DNA of 64,000 nucleotides from Chitinophagales bacterium (GCA_013298665.1 JAAFIK010000006.1:1-64000), one strand, 5' to 3'. Shown: positions 52,846-62,213, numbered from the stretch's first letter. The notes: generated from the letters alone by a model not told the origin. Translations and numbers: made by a program.

Positions 52846-54558
52846 TTGTCCAAACCAGTATATATCCTCGGTACCGGTCTCTCGCACGATGGGGCGGCCT
52901 GTATCCTTAAAGACGGCCAGTTGGTGGTGGCCATCGAAAAGGAACGCCTCACCCGCCGCAAACACGATGGGGGCAACGATAGCGCTGCGGTACAATATTG
53001 CCTTGATGCTGCCGGTATCGGTATCAGCGACCTCAGCCTCGTGGTACAGTGCGCCAATTTTGAGAAAGACGAGATCCGGAAATCGCAATATGCGGGCAAA
53101 CGCCTTTTTGCGGAAGACACCGCTATCCCCTTCATCACCCTCTCGCACCACCTCGCGCATGCCTGGTCTGCTGTGGGCAACTGTCCCTTTGCGGCGGCCA
53201 ATGTACTGGTGCTGGATGGCTGTGGCAGCTTTTCTTACCAGTGCGATGATCTGGCCGGACTCACCCTGCCGCCGCACGTACACCAGGGCCCTGACCTCTA
53301 TGGCGAGAAAGACAGTTTTTACCATTTTGACGGACGGCAATTGCAGCCCCTCTATAAAGACTTTTCACCCATCGCTCTTTACAGCAATACCTACCCTGTA
53401 AAACTCCCCACCAGCCGCCACTCTATCGGCGGGTTTTATGCCATGGCCAGCGAATACTGTTTTGGCGACCTCAGCGATGCGGGCAAACTCATGGGACTGG
53501 CGCCGTATGGCCGCCCGGGTGTTTATACCATACCGGTCTTCAACTGCCGCGATGGTCATGTCTTTGTCAACGAAACCGTGCTGCACCAGTTTACCCAACC
53601 CGCCGATCCCCTCACCCGCCCGCTAAAAGCCCATTTTCAATATTATGCCGATATCGCCCGCTGGGTACAGGATGAGCTGGAACGGGCAGTACTGTATCTC
53701 GTTAAAGCACGGCAGACGCTGCACCCGCATCCCAACCTTTGTTATGCGGGCGGACTGGCGCTCAACGCCGTGGCCAATAAGCGCATCCTGCTGGAGTGTG
53801 GTATCAAGCAGTTGTATATCCCCCCGCCGGCGGGCGACAATGGCCTGGCCACAGGCTGTGCTTATTATGGCTGGATGGTTGCCCTGCAGCAGCCCAAACC
53901 TGCCCGCCAGCCCACGGTATTCCTGGGCAGCGACTATGGCGATGCGGCCATTGAAGCGGCTTTCGCAGCCGTAAAAGACCATCACCCTATACAAATGCAG
54001 GGCTGCACCGAAGCGGATATGCTCCGCGCTACAGCCGCATACCTGGCCAATGGTAAGGTTATTGGCTGGTACCAGGGCGGGGCAGAGCTGGGGCCGCGCG
54101 CGCTGGGACACCGCAGCATACTGGCCGACCCGCGTCTGCCGGGTATCCGCGACCGCATCAATGCAGCGGTCAAATTTCGTGAGGATTTCCGCCCCTTTGC
54201 CCCGGCCATACTGGCGGAGGATAGCGGGCTGTATTTTGTGCATGCACCGGAAAGCCCCTATATGCTGCTGGTAGATGATATCCGCCCCGAATGGCGCGAC
54301 AGTCTGCAGGGTATCGTACACGTGGATGGGAGCAGCCGCCTGCAAACGGTTACGGCAGACTGGAACCCGCGTTTCCGTCAACTGCTGGCCGCCTGGAAGC
54401 AGGCGGGTAATTGTGGTGTACTCATCAATACCTCACTCAACCGCAAGGGGATGCCCATCGTGGAAACCCCGGCAGAGGCATTGCAACTCTTTACCGAAAC
54501 CGCTATTGATGTGCTTGTGCTCAATCAATTTATCTTTACAAAAAACAACAATGCTTAA
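52846..54558 (+). CDS. NodU/TobZ-family O-carbamoyltransferase
   Basis: 570 aa starting with TTG (TTG TCC AAA CCA GTA), the first codon that gives the family N-terminus KPVYILGTGLSHDGAACIL. Landmarks are the metal-binding ITLSHHLAHAWSA (His101, His102, His105), NVLVLDGCG, DLSDAGKLMGLAPYG, LCYAGGLALN and the C-terminal GGAELGPRALGHRSILADPR with FRPFAPAIL. The family converts carbamoyl phosphate plus ATP to carbamoyl-AMP, then carbamoylates a hydroxyl group of a small molecule. The stop overlaps the next gene by 8 bp, tying it to the hydroxylase. Confidence 0.95.
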   Translation: MSKPVYILGTGLSHDGAACILKDGQLVVAIEKERLTRRKHDGGNDSAAVQYCLDAAGIGISDLSLVVQCANFEKDEIRKSQYAGKRLFAEDTAIPFITLSHHLAHAWSAVGNCPFAAANVLVLDGCGSFSYQCDDLAGLTLPPHVHQGPDLYGEKDSFYHFDGRQLQPLYKDFSPIALYSNTYPVKLPTSRHSIGGFYAMASEYCFGDLSDAGKLMGLAPYGRPGVYTIPVFNCRDGHVFVNETVLHQFTQPADPLTRPLKAHFQYYADIARWVQDELERAVLYLVKARQTLHPHPNLCYAGGLALNAVANKRILLECGIKQLYIPPPAGDNGLATGCAYYGWMVALQQPKPARQPTVFLGSDYGDAAIEAAFAAVKDHHPIQMQGCTEADMLRATAAYLANGKVIGWYQGGAELGPRALGHRSILADPRLPGIRDRINAAVKFREDFRPFAPAILAEDSGLYFVHAPESPYMLLVDDIRPEWRDSLQGIVHVDGSSRLQTVTADWNPRFRQLLAAWKQAGNCGVLINTSLNRKGMPIVETPAEALQLFTETAIDVLVLNQFIFTKNNNA

Positions 54559-55255
54559 ATACCTGCGTTTACCCGGTCGTTTTGACGTGGCACTGCTGCA
54601 GCAGGAAGTGCAGGCACTCTCATCGCCGCACTGGAAGGCGCATTACAATACCAAACACTACGAAGGCGACTGGAGCATATTGCCCCTGCGTGCCATTGGC
54701 GGCGATGCCAATAATACTTTTTCCATCCACAGTACGGGTACGGGCGCAAGCTATGCCGATACCCCATTGCTGGCGGCCTGTCCCTATCTGCAGACGGTAC
54801 TGGCGCAGTTTGCCTGTGCCAAAACAAGCGTACGGCTGATGAAGCTCAATGCAGGGGCCGTCATTAAAGAACACAGCGATTATGATATGCACTTCGAAGC
54901 GGGGGAGGCGAGGTTCCATATTCCCGTCATCACCAACCCCGATGTGGCATTTTATATACAGGACGAACGCGTGGTGATGAACGAGGGCGAGTGCTGGTAC
55001 CTCAACCTCAACCTGCCGCACCGCGTGAGTAATACCGGCACTACCGACCGCATTCACCTGGTGGTGGATGTACTGGTGAACGATTGGGTACGGGCGGCTT
55101 TTGCCGCACCGGGATTGCTCAAAAAGGAAATATCAGCGGAAGACACCGGCCCCAGGCACAGTGCTGCTGAACTGGAAAAGATCATTGCCGAACTGGAGCG
55201 GAGTGGTACACCGGCGGCGATGCAGTTGGTGGCACAACTGCGGGGAACGGGCTGA
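54551..55255 (+). CDS. aspartyl/asparaginyl hydroxylase-like Fe(II)/2OG oxygenase
   Basis: 234 aa from the ATG at 54551, within the end of the carbamoyltransferase gene. The Asp/Asn beta-hydroxylase core has the iron ligands His108 and Asp110 in IKEHSDYDMHFE and His157 in NLNLPHRVSNTG; RFHIPVITNPD carries the 2-oxoglutarate-side residues. Members hydroxylate side chains of Asp, Asn or Arg in proteins, peptides or free amino acids. The C-terminal ~50 residues form a charged helix (SAAELEKIIAELERSGTP). The gene is coupled by an 8-bp overlap, so its product likely works with the carbamoyltransferase. Confidence 0.92.
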   Translation: MLKYLRLPGRFDVALLQQEVQALSSPHWKAHYNTKHYEGDWSILPLRAIGGDANNTFSIHSTGTGASYADTPLLAACPYLQTVLAQFACAKTSVRLMKLNAGAVIKEHSDYDMHFEAGEARFHIPVITNPDVAFYIQDERVVMNEGECWYLNLNLPHRVSNTGTTDRIHLVVDVLVNDWVRAAFAAPGLLKKEISAEDTGPRHSAAELEKIIAELERSGTPAAMQLVAQLRGTG

Positions 55256-55295
55256 AGCAGGTATTTTGGTTAAAGCAACAATATCGCGCAGCGTT

Positions 55296-55352
55296 ATGAA
55301 AAAAATAAAGCACGCCAGTACAGGAAAACAGATGAAGAATACACGAATATAA
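55296..55352 (+). CDS. possible 18-residue basic peptide
   Basis: An ATG-to-TAA frame between the hydroxylase and the HExxH gene encodes MKKIKHASTGKQMKNTRI. It is very basic and lies within the cluster. It may be chance; no precursor features such as leader or recognition motifs are visible. Confidence 0.2.
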   Translation: MKKIKHASTGKQMKNTRI

Positions 55353-55487
55353 TAACCTGTCTTTGCCATAGTAATGCTGTTAAGAATGGTATTAAACGAA
55401 AACTACTAAGTTTGGGCTATCGGTAAAAAAACTTTTCCCCCACCACCATCATTGAAAATACGGCCTTCTCACTATCTTACAGCCACA

Positions 55488-56039
55488 ATGGGTAAGCAGC
55501 CGGAAAGGGTTCCCGGATGCCATAAACCCAGTATGCCTGATATGACCGAAGCGCAAATGTTGCAACGCTGCATCGACTTTTTAGCATCACTCGGTATCGC
55601 CGTGGCCATGGCTCCCATTACCACCGATACCTTTCTGCCGGGCATTGCCATCCGCAATGGCGGCCTTGTGATTGATCGTGAAAAATTCAGGTATCCCGGC
55701 GATATCCTGCACGAAGCAGCGCATATAGCCGTGGTACCTGCGGCAGACCGTACCGCACTGGATGAGCAAGCCATTGGCCAGCGCAAAGACCGCGATGCAG
55801 AGGAGATGATGGCCATTGCCTGGTCTTATGCCGCAAGTGTACACCTTGGTCTTGATCCTTATTTTGTCTTTCACCCCGATGGCTACAAAGGTGGTGGCAA
55901 AGAGATTGCCGACAACTTTATTGCCGGGCGGTATTTTGGGGTGCCCATGCTGCAATGGACGGGTATGGCAGCCTCCGCTCCGGAACTGGAAGCGGGCGCA
56001 GCACCCTATCCCCAAATGAAACAGTGGCTGCGCAGTTAG
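55488..56039 (+). CDS. HExxH-containing protein (putative metallohydrolase)
   Basis: 183 aa from the ATG at 55488; an upstream in-frame TTG at 55452 and downstream ATGs at 55533 and 55542 are alternatives. The key feature is GDILHEAAHIAVVP (His75, Glu76, His79) in a helix, the gluzincin-type zinc site, with Glu-rich DRDAEEMMAIAWSYAASVHL downstream that could supply the third ligand. No signal peptide. I do not recognise the family, and peptidase activity is not proven. It lies between the two oxygenases of the carbamoyltransferase cluster, so it may process or bind a substrate of that cluster. Confidence 0.7.
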   Translation: MGKQPERVPGCHKPSMPDMTEAQMLQRCIDFLASLGIAVAMAPITTDTFLPGIAIRNGGLVIDREKFRYPGDILHEAAHIAVVPAADRTALDEQAIGQRKDRDAEEMMAIAWSYAASVHLGLDPYFVFHPDGYKGGGKEIADNFIAGRYFGVPMLQWTGMAASAPELEAGAAPYPQMKQWLRS

Positions 56040-56079
56040 CCCATACTTAAAACCTTATTCAACAAAAAAATACAACACA

Positions 56080-56760
56080 ATGAGTCAGCAATTCTTCCAT
56101 ATACCTGCCCTGCTTACCGCAGCCGAACTGGTACAGATTGACGCCTGGGTAGCGGCGGCCAGTTTTACAGATGGCAAGGCCACGGCAAGTATGGCCGCAA
56201 AGGATGTTAAAAACAATGCCCAGATCGACAGCACCGACCCTATCCTTACCGGGGAAATCCATGCCCTGCTCAATAATGCCATCGCCTGCAGTCCGCTTTT
56301 TCAGGTGGCGGCACAGCCCAAAACAGTGTATCCCTTCCTCATCAGCAAATATGTGCAGGGGCAGTATTATGGCTGGCATGTAGACAGTCCCATTATGGGC
56401 AAACCCGCCATCCGCACCGATCTGGCCATGACCATTTTTCTGAGTGATCCCGGTAGTTATGCGGGCGGTGAACTGGTATTGCAAACCGCCACGGGTAATG
56501 TGGCCTTTAAGCCGGCTAAGGGCGATGCAATATTGTACCCCTGCCAGTACCTCCATTGTGTAAGCGAAGTAAAAGCCGGTGAACGCCTGGCGGCTGTAAC
56601 CTGGGTACAGAGCAATATCCCTTCTGTGGAGCAGCGTACCATCCTGTTTCAGCTCAACCAGGTACACGCCCAATTGCAGCAGCAGAACCCCAACGGTCCT
56701 GAAACCAATCTCTTATTGCAAACCTACAGCAACCTCTTCCGGATGTGGGCGGATGTGTAA
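56080..56760 (+). CDS. PKHD-type Fe(II)/2OG-dependent hydroxylase
   Basis: 226 aa, a match in size and order to the PiuC/YbiX family. The iron site is His100 and Asp102 in QYYGWHVDSPIMG and His159 in YPCQYLHCVSEV, with Arg169 (GERLAAVTW) as the likely 2-oxoglutarate ligand. Other landmarks are DLAMTIFLSDPGSYAGGELV. In E. coli the homolog sits near iron-uptake genes and its substrate is unknown. Here it is 40 bp after the HExxH gene on the same strand. No TonB receptor lies next to it. It could hydroxylate a peptide or small molecule. Confidence 0.93.
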   Translation: MSQQFFHIPALLTAAELVQIDAWVAAASFTDGKATASMAAKDVKNNAQIDSTDPILTGEIHALLNNAIACSPLFQVAAQPKTVYPFLISKYVQGQYYGWHVDSPIMGKPAIRTDLAMTIFLSDPGSYAGGELVLQTATGNVAFKPAKGDAILYPCQYLHCVSEVKAGERLAAVTWVQSNIPSVEQRTILFQLNQVHAQLQQQNPNGPETNLLLQTYSNLFRMWADV

Positions 56761-56835
56761 GGGGGTGGCAGTTGTTTACAGGTCAATTGGGATAGCGGGG
56801 AAAGGATGCTGTTAAAGATGGGAACATGATGCCCC

Positions 56836-57939
56836 TCACCCCAGGTACTGCTGCAGCAACTCTTCCAGTCCCCGGCCGTGTATAAAATCGTCCTGGTAGC
56901 GGGTAATGTTATCCACGCTGGTATCGATCAGGCCCTCCTGCTGCAACTCTTTCACCTGCTGTTTTTCGCGCCAGGAAATCTTCCCGTCAAGCAGGAAGCC
57001 CAGCACAATGATGAGCTGGCATACCTCTTTTTCTGATTTTTCTGCACCACGCAATTTTTCATAATACCCCTTTTCCACCCAGTGCGCGCTTTTATGCGGT
57101 ACCTCGTAAAGCTCAAACAGGTTCCTGGTGAGCAGGTAGTGGTTCTGGTGAAAATCGCGTTTGCTCACTGCAATGTATTGCAGGGTATCGTACAGCAGTT
57201 CTTTAAACGCGGCACTTGCAGGCTGGTCTTTTTTGATACGCGTACATACCTCCTCAATCAGGTTTTGCCCGAGGATGATTACCCTCGCTTCTTTCAGGAT
57301 TACCCTTGTACCCCAGGCATTCCAGAGGGCAAAGATGGGGATGCCCGCAAAATCCTGCACCGCCTTGATGGCATACCGCCCCAGCACCCTTTGTATCAGG
57401 AGCTTAAACAGCATATTGCTTAGTGTCGCCTTCAGGATAAAGAAGAAGTTCCAGGCCAGCAACGCTTTTTTATTGATGCCCTGGAGCGGGTCGATGCCAT
57501 AGGTCAGCACCTGTTTGTTCTTTTTTTCCAGCCCGATATTTACCAGGAGGTTCCGTTTATCCTTTTCCTTTTTATTGCTGTAGTTGAGAAAGCCGGTGGC
57601 GACGGCCACTTCATGCGTACACCAGATGTTGAGAAAAGTAAGCAGCAGCAGTTCAACCACCACCAGCACAAGGCTGTAGGCCAGCATCACCAGGGGCAGG
57701 GCAAAACTTTTGCCAAACAGCCGGATCGTTGTATCCGGAAACCATTGCGGAAAGGCATACTGCGGCAGGTACAGCAGCACTACTCCCATGGCGCCCAGAA
57801 AAGCAGCGATGGCCACCGCAATATTTTCGTTGCGCCGGATGCCGCGGATCTCATCGGCATTCAGCAGGTACAACTGGTTGTCGGTATTGACCTTACGGAT
57901 GGGTAAAATGCGGTAAAAAAGATAATAAAGCAGCTTCAT
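56836..57939 (-). CDS. integral membrane protein, hypothetical
   Basis: 367 aa from the ATG at 57939. It has two hydrophobic helices near residues 40-60 and 80-105, two further hydrophobic stretches around 165-220 (AWNFFFILKATLSNML and FAGIPIFALWNAWG), and a long cytoplasmic C-terminal half with helices and an acidic end (TRYQDDFIHGRGLEELLQQYL). No motif is recognised; proteins of this size are annotated in Bacteroidota as LBF_2804-like, which I can only suggest. A GATATTTG box, one mismatch from TAnnTTTG, ends 6 bases before the ATG. It is convergent with the oxygenase cluster. Confidence 0.75.
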   Translation of the reverse strand: MKLLYYLFYRILPIRKVNTDNQLYLLNADEIRGIRRNENIAVAIAAFLGAMGVVLLYLPQYAFPQWFPDTTIRLFGKSFALPLVMLAYSLVLVVVELLLLTFLNIWCTHEVAVATGFLNYSNKKEKDKRNLLVNIGLEKKNKQVLTYGIDPLQGINKKALLAWNFFFILKATLSNMLFKLLIQRVLGRYAIKAVQDFAGIPIFALWNAWGTRVILKEARVIILGQNLIEEVCTRIKKDQPASAAFKELLYDTLQYIAVSKRDFHQNHYLLTRNLFELYEVPHKSAHWVEKGYYEKLRGAEKSEKEVCQLIIVLGFLLDGKISWREKQQVKELQQEGLIDTSVDNITRYQDDFIHGRGLEELLQQYLG

Positions 57940-58091
57940 TGGTGCAAATATCCGGTAAAAAAAGCAGTTCCCGGTTGTGCCATCCCTGCAATTCACACCC
58001 CGGAAACAACATTTCACTCCACCCGACCGGTAATTGACAGGTAAGCGGCTGCCAAAACTTTCTGGCTCCTGTTAGTCAGGTATAAAAACAT

Positions 58092-59045
58092 ATGAATATG
58101 AAAGTAAAGTCTCTTTTCCTGATGCTCACCGGCAGCATCTTTTTCACGGGTTCAATGATCCTGTTTACAGGCTGCGATAAAAATGATGACCCCGTAGTTG
58201 AACCCAACACCATCGTAAAAGTGGCCACGGATAACGGTTTTACCACGCTGGTAAGCGCAGTACGTACCGCCGGTCTCGAAGCCACCCTCAAAGGTCCTGG
58301 CCCCCTTACCGTATTCGCCCCGACCAATACAGCGTTCTCGGCTATTACCATCCCCTCCGATGTGAACGTACTTAAGAATATCCTCCTTTACCATACCCTC
58401 GGCGCTAAAGTAGAAGCCAGCCAGGTAAATGCAACACCGCTTACTTATGGCGTACTTACCGCCAATGGTACCGATTCGGTATATGTAAAGCGCGTGGGAA
58501 CTGATGTATACATCAATGGTGTAAAAGTAGCTACGGCGAATGTGCAGGCTGTTAATGGTGTTGTACACGTAATCGGTAGCGTACTCCTGCCACCCACCGG
58601 CAACCTGGTGCAAACCGTAGTAGGTAGTGGATACGATTCATTGGCTGTGGCGGTTACCGTTGCCAGCAGCGGCCCGGGCAGCGTGGATTTGCTCACCGCA
58701 TTATCCAATATTAACAATGCTACATTGTTTGCCCCAACCAACCAGGCATTCAGGGATCTGCTGAGTCCTGCTGGTCTTAACCTGCCTAATATTGCTGCCA
58801 TTCCAAAAGCAACATTGATTGCCGTACTCAGAAATCACGTACTGGCCAGTCGTTTCTTTGCAGCAGATATTCCAGCCGGTACCAATACCGTACCTGCCCT
58901 GGCCGGTACCATTACATTCGGCAACACTGCCAGCGGGGTTACCATTAAAGGTGCAGGTGGCAGTGCAGGTAATATTACCAAGGTAGATAAAGTGGCTAAA
59001 AACGGTTGTGTAGTACACGAAATCAGTAAGGTACTCCTGCCATAA
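58092..59045 (+). CDS. lipoprotein with two fasciclin (FAS1) domains
   Basis: 317 aa with a lipoprotein signal (GSMILFTGCDKNDD). Two FAS1 domains follow: the first (about residues 35-180) with GPGPLTVFAPTNTAFSAI and an H2 region around VVHVIGSVLLPP; the second (about 175-317) with NATLFAPTNQAFRDLLSP and CVVHEISKVLLP. FAS1 domains mediate cell-surface adhesion and are common in Bacteroidota outer-membrane lipoproteins. It has its own terminator at 59093-59124 and no nearby partner. Confidence 0.94.
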   Translation: MNMKVKSLFLMLTGSIFFTGSMILFTGCDKNDDPVVEPNTIVKVATDNGFTTLVSAVRTAGLEATLKGPGPLTVFAPTNTAFSAITIPSDVNVLKNILLYHTLGAKVEASQVNATPLTYGVLTANGTDSVYVKRVGTDVYINGVKVATANVQAVNGVVHVIGSVLLPPTGNLVQTVVGSGYDSLAVAVTVASSGPGSVDLLTALSNINNATLFAPTNQAFRDLLSPAGLNLPNIAAIPKATLIAVLRNHVLASRFFAADIPAGTNTVPALAGTITFGNTASGVTIKGAGGSAGNITKVDKVAKNGCVVHEISKVLLP

Positions 59046-59092
59046 GCCGTCATCGGTTAATAATAGTGTTTTGGGCGTAGTTAATAATAACA

Positions 59093-59124
59093 ATAGGGCT
59101 GGTGCAAATCAGCCCTATGCCTTT
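59093..59124 (+). terminator. intrinsic terminator of fasciclin gene
   Basis: A perfect 9-bp stem ATAGGGCTG / CAGCCCTAT (59093-59101 and 59110-59118) followed by GCCTTTTT. Confidence 0.85.
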
Positions 59125-59236
59125 TTACAATGGTTAAGAACCATAAACTGAACAGGGACTAATTTTTATAGTCATTTTGTTGTAAAAAAGGCGCCATTTT
59201 AACAAAATTCCTCAACAAATAGCGGATTGCACTGTT

Positions 59237-60283
59237 ATGTTCACGATGTTCTCCCACAAATACAGGTATCTCTTTGTATTGCTGCTGGCAGTATATACCT
59301 ATCTCAATACGGTATTCTGCCAGATTTATGCCTATTTCAACATTGATATACATTGGTACTATGCCCTTGGTGTGATTCTATTTATTACGCTGGGAACCTG
59401 GGAAGGCAGCCGGCTGACCGAACCCTTCTTTATCAAAAGTACCATGCCAGGCCGTCGTGAAAGCCAGCGTAAATTCCTGCTTTTTTTTATGGCAGGTACG
59501 TTTATTTCTGTGATGATGGCTGTAACAGCGGTTTTGGTAATGGGGGTTGGCGTACTGGGTTTTCCTGTCAGTACCCAGTTCATACCGCTTAAGCTCACCA
59601 TTACTTATGCGACATTGGCCAACCTGCTTTTTCACCTGGTGAATGCCATTTTTCATTATTTCCGGCAGTACCAATCGAAGCAACTGGAAGCTGAAGAGTT
59701 GAAGCGCATCAACGTACAGGCGCAATTACAGGCCGTGAACAGCCAGATCAACCCGCATTTCCTGTTCAATAACCTTAATGTGCTTTCAGGACTTGTGCTC
59801 ACCGATGCACCCGAAGCCAACCGCTTTACAGAGGCTTTCTCACAAGTGTACCGCTATATCCTTTCCAACCGCAATAAGGAACTGGTTGAGGTAAAGGAAG
59901 AACTGGAGTTCATCAGACCTTATTTATTTTTGTTGCAGAAACGTTTCCCCAATGGTATCCGGGTATCGCTGGAGGTAAGCGATCAGGCACGGCGTTTGTA
60001 CATGGTGCCTGTAGCGCTTCAATTGCTGATTGAAAACGCGATCAAACACAATATTGCCACGGGTAGCCGGCCCCTGCAGATTGATATTATGGCCAATGGC
60101 AAGCAGGAGATATCTGTGCGTAATAACCTGCAACCCAAAAAAAATAAAGAACCTTCTTCCAACATCGGGCTGCAAAACATCAACAAACGGTACGAGTTGC
60201 TTTTCCATAAGCAGATCAGGATTGTGCATGATGACGAATGTTTTTCGGTAACGCTGCCCCTGATTAATGTAGAACAATCATAA
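59237..60283 (+). CDS. LytS-family sensor histidine kinase
   Basis: 348 aa. About four membrane helices (near residues 10-30, 40-55, 80-105 and 120-140) precede the His_kinase domain with the phosphoacceptor His174 in SQINPHFLFNNLNVLSGLV. A HATPase domain follows with IENAIKHNI (N box) and NIGLQNINKRYELLF (G box). It should respond to a membrane or envelope signal and phosphorylate the LytTR regulator encoded 13 bp downstream. There is no large periplasmic sensor domain, so sensing is likely within the membrane. Confidence 0.94.
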   Translation: MFTMFSHKYRYLFVLLLAVYTYLNTVFCQIYAYFNIDIHWYYALGVILFITLGTWEGSRLTEPFFIKSTMPGRRESQRKFLLFFMAGTFISVMMAVTAVLVMGVGVLGFPVSTQFIPLKLTITYATLANLLFHLVNAIFHYFRQYQSKQLEAEELKRINVQAQLQAVNSQINPHFLFNNLNVLSGLVLTDAPEANRFTEAFSQVYRYILSNRNKELVEVKEELEFIRPYLFLLQKRFPNGIRVSLEVSDQARRLYMVPVALQLLIENAIKHNIATGSRPLQIDIMANGKQEISVRNNLQPKKNKEPSSNIGLQNINKRYELLFHKQIRIVHDDECFSVTLPLINVEQS

Positions 60284-60296
60284 ATGCTGTATAGTC

Positions 60297-61058
60297 ATGC
60301 AAGTATTCATCATCGAAGACGAAAAAACGGCAGCAGACAGGCTGATTTACCTGCTGCATGCGTATGATCCCACCATAACGGTTGCCGGTACTGCCGAAAG
60401 TATTGAAGAAGCCGTAAAATGGCTGAATACCCGTACCCCGCCCGACTTTGTACTCATGGATATCCAGTTGGCCGATGGCTATAGTTTTGAAATATTCAAA
60501 CAGACCAGCCTGCACTGCCCCGTGATCTTTACCACGGCTTTCGACCAGTATGCACTTGAGGCTTTCCGGTACCTCAGCATCGACTATATATTAAAACCCG
60601 TTACGGCTGAGGCATTGGCCCGCGCCATTAATAAACTCAAGGGCCTAACCATTCAGCGATCCGCTTTATCCGGGTATGAGAGAATAGGCGATCATTTTGC
60701 ACAGGCCGTACAGGCAGCCCGGTATAAAGAACGTTTCCTCGCCAAGATAGGCCAGCGTGTTTACCTGCTCAAAACTTCGCACATCGCCTGGTTTGAGGCA
60801 GACAACAAAATTGTACACGTTATCGACCGGGAGGGCGATAAATACCTGGTGGATTATACACTGGAGAAACTGGTTACGTTGCTTGATCCCGACCAGTTTG
60901 TACGCATCAACCGGCGTTTCATCATCCACCACGATGCGGTAGATCATATGAAACCCTATATCGGCAACCGGATGCAGATCAGCCTCTGTGCCGGTAAAAA
61001 AACAGAGCAGGTTGTGGTAAGCCGCGACAGGGTATCAGTATTGAAAGAATGGGCCTGA
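60297..61058 (+). CDS. LytTR-family response regulator
   Basis: 253 aa. The receiver domain (about residues 1-120) has the acidic pocket IIEDE and phosphoacceptor Asp55 in FVLMDIQLADG. A linker is followed by a LytTR DNA-binding domain (about 145-253) with RFLAKIGQRVYLLKTSHIAW, FVRINRRFIIH and the terminal VVSRDRVSVLKEW. It is the cognate regulator of the kinase encoded just upstream. Target genes are not visible. Confidence 0.95.
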   Translation: MQVFIIEDEKTAADRLIYLLHAYDPTITVAGTAESIEEAVKWLNTRTPPDFVLMDIQLADGYSFEIFKQTSLHCPVIFTTAFDQYALEAFRYLSIDYILKPVTAEALARAINKLKGLTIQRSALSGYERIGDHFAQAVQAARYKERFLAKIGQRVYLLKTSHIAWFEADNKIVHVIDREGDKYLVDYTLEKLVTLLDPDQFVRINRRFIIHHDAVDHMKPYIGNRMQISLCAGKKTEQVVVSRDRVSVLKEWA

Positions 61059-61063
61059 CCTGT

Positions 61064-62203
61064 TTACAGCGCATTGATCTTGACGAGTAGTTTCTCTGCC
61101 AATGCATTGTCTAACGGCTTCAGTGTGTTATACATAACCGTTGCATTCGGTTTGTCTTTCATGGCGATATAGACCAGTCCGCTGTAGTAGTGACAGAATG
61201 TGCTGCGGGGGTCAACCACAATGCCCTGCTTCATTATGCTGAGGGCTTCACTGTTCCTGCTTTTCATGTACAAAGCATACCCCAGTTCTGAATAGGCCGC
61301 AGCCAGGCCCGCCTCTCTGTCTATCGCTTTTTGTAATACCGGAATGGCATCGTCGTATTGCTGCTTTTCATTGTAGCACCAGCCCAATCCAAAATAAGAT
61401 CCCCCACTTTTGGGATTGTTCTCCACCGCCTTTTTGTAACAGGCGATGGCTTCTGTTGTTTTGGCAGGCTTGTAATTTCTGCGGTAAATATCCCCCATGC
61501 CCTTATAGGCGGTACCGTTGGTAGGGGTAAGCTCGGCGGCTTTTTTATACGCTTCAAGGGCAGCCTCATTTTTTTGCTGCTTGTACAGGGCAAAACCCAG
61601 CTCGTTGTAAATACTGGTAGTGGGTTTGATCGCGTTGCTTTTATTGAGCCATACAATGGCGCTGTCGTACTGTGCCTGGCCATTATACAGGTACCCTATC
61701 TCGTAGCTCGCCTCTGTATTCATGACATCCTGTTCCACACATTTTTTGTAAGCGGCAATCGCTTCAGCTTTCTTCTCCTGTTTTTCATACACATCACCCA
61801 TTTGCTTGTAAGCTGCCGGGTATTGTGCTTTCAGTTTTATGGCTTTTTGCAGACTGGTAAGTGCATCGTCATACTGCGCAGTTTTCTTATACGCATAGCC
61901 CAGTTCAAGGTAGGCAGAAGCATAATTAGCACGGGCTTCAATAGCTTTTTTAAGGTTGGTAATCGCCGGTGCAAAGCGTGTGGTTTCATTGTAACACCAG
62001 CCCGCCTTAAAATAGGCTTCAGCATTGTTATTGAGCGCGGCCGCTTTTTCATACAGCGGCGCTGCCCCGGCATAGTCTTTATTATTGTAGAGGGTAGTGG
62101 CCTTGGCAACCAGTTCGGCTCCTGTTTCCTGTGCCTGTGCAACGATAACCGTAAATTGAATCAACAACAGCAGTGCTGTCTTTTGAAACGATAACATATA
62201 CAT
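61064..62203 (-). CDS. secreted TPR-repeat protein
   Basis: 379 aa from the ATG at 62203, or 377 from 62197. The TATATTTG box at 62214-62221 overlaps an earlier in-frame ATG at 62224, so that one cannot be used. A signal peptide (LSFQKTALLLLIQFTVIVAQAQ) precedes about ten TPR motifs through the C-terminus (for example YNNKDYAGAAPLYEKAAALN and SAYLELGYAYKKTAQYDDAL). It should be periplasmic and act as a protein-binding scaffold; the partner is unknown. It converges on the two-component genes with a 5-bp gap. Confidence 0.9.
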   Translation of the reverse strand: MYMLSFQKTALLLLIQFTVIVAQAQETGAELVAKATTLYNNKDYAGAAPLYEKAAALNNNAEAYFKAGWCYNETTRFAPAITNLKKAIEARANYASAYLELGYAYKKTAQYDDALTSLQKAIKLKAQYPAAYKQMGDVYEKQEKKAEAIAAYKKCVEQDVMNTEASYEIGYLYNGQAQYDSAIVWLNKSNAIKPTTSIYNELGFALYKQQKNEAALEAYKKAAELTPTNGTAYKGMGDIYRRNYKPAKTTEAIACYKKAVENNPKSGGSYFGLGWCYNEKQQYDDAIPVLQKAIDREAGLAAAYSELGYALYMKSRNSEALSIMKQGIVVDPRSTFCHYYSGLVYIAMKDKPNATVMYNTLKPLDNALAEKLLVKINAL

Positions 62204-62213
62204 GATTTTACTG

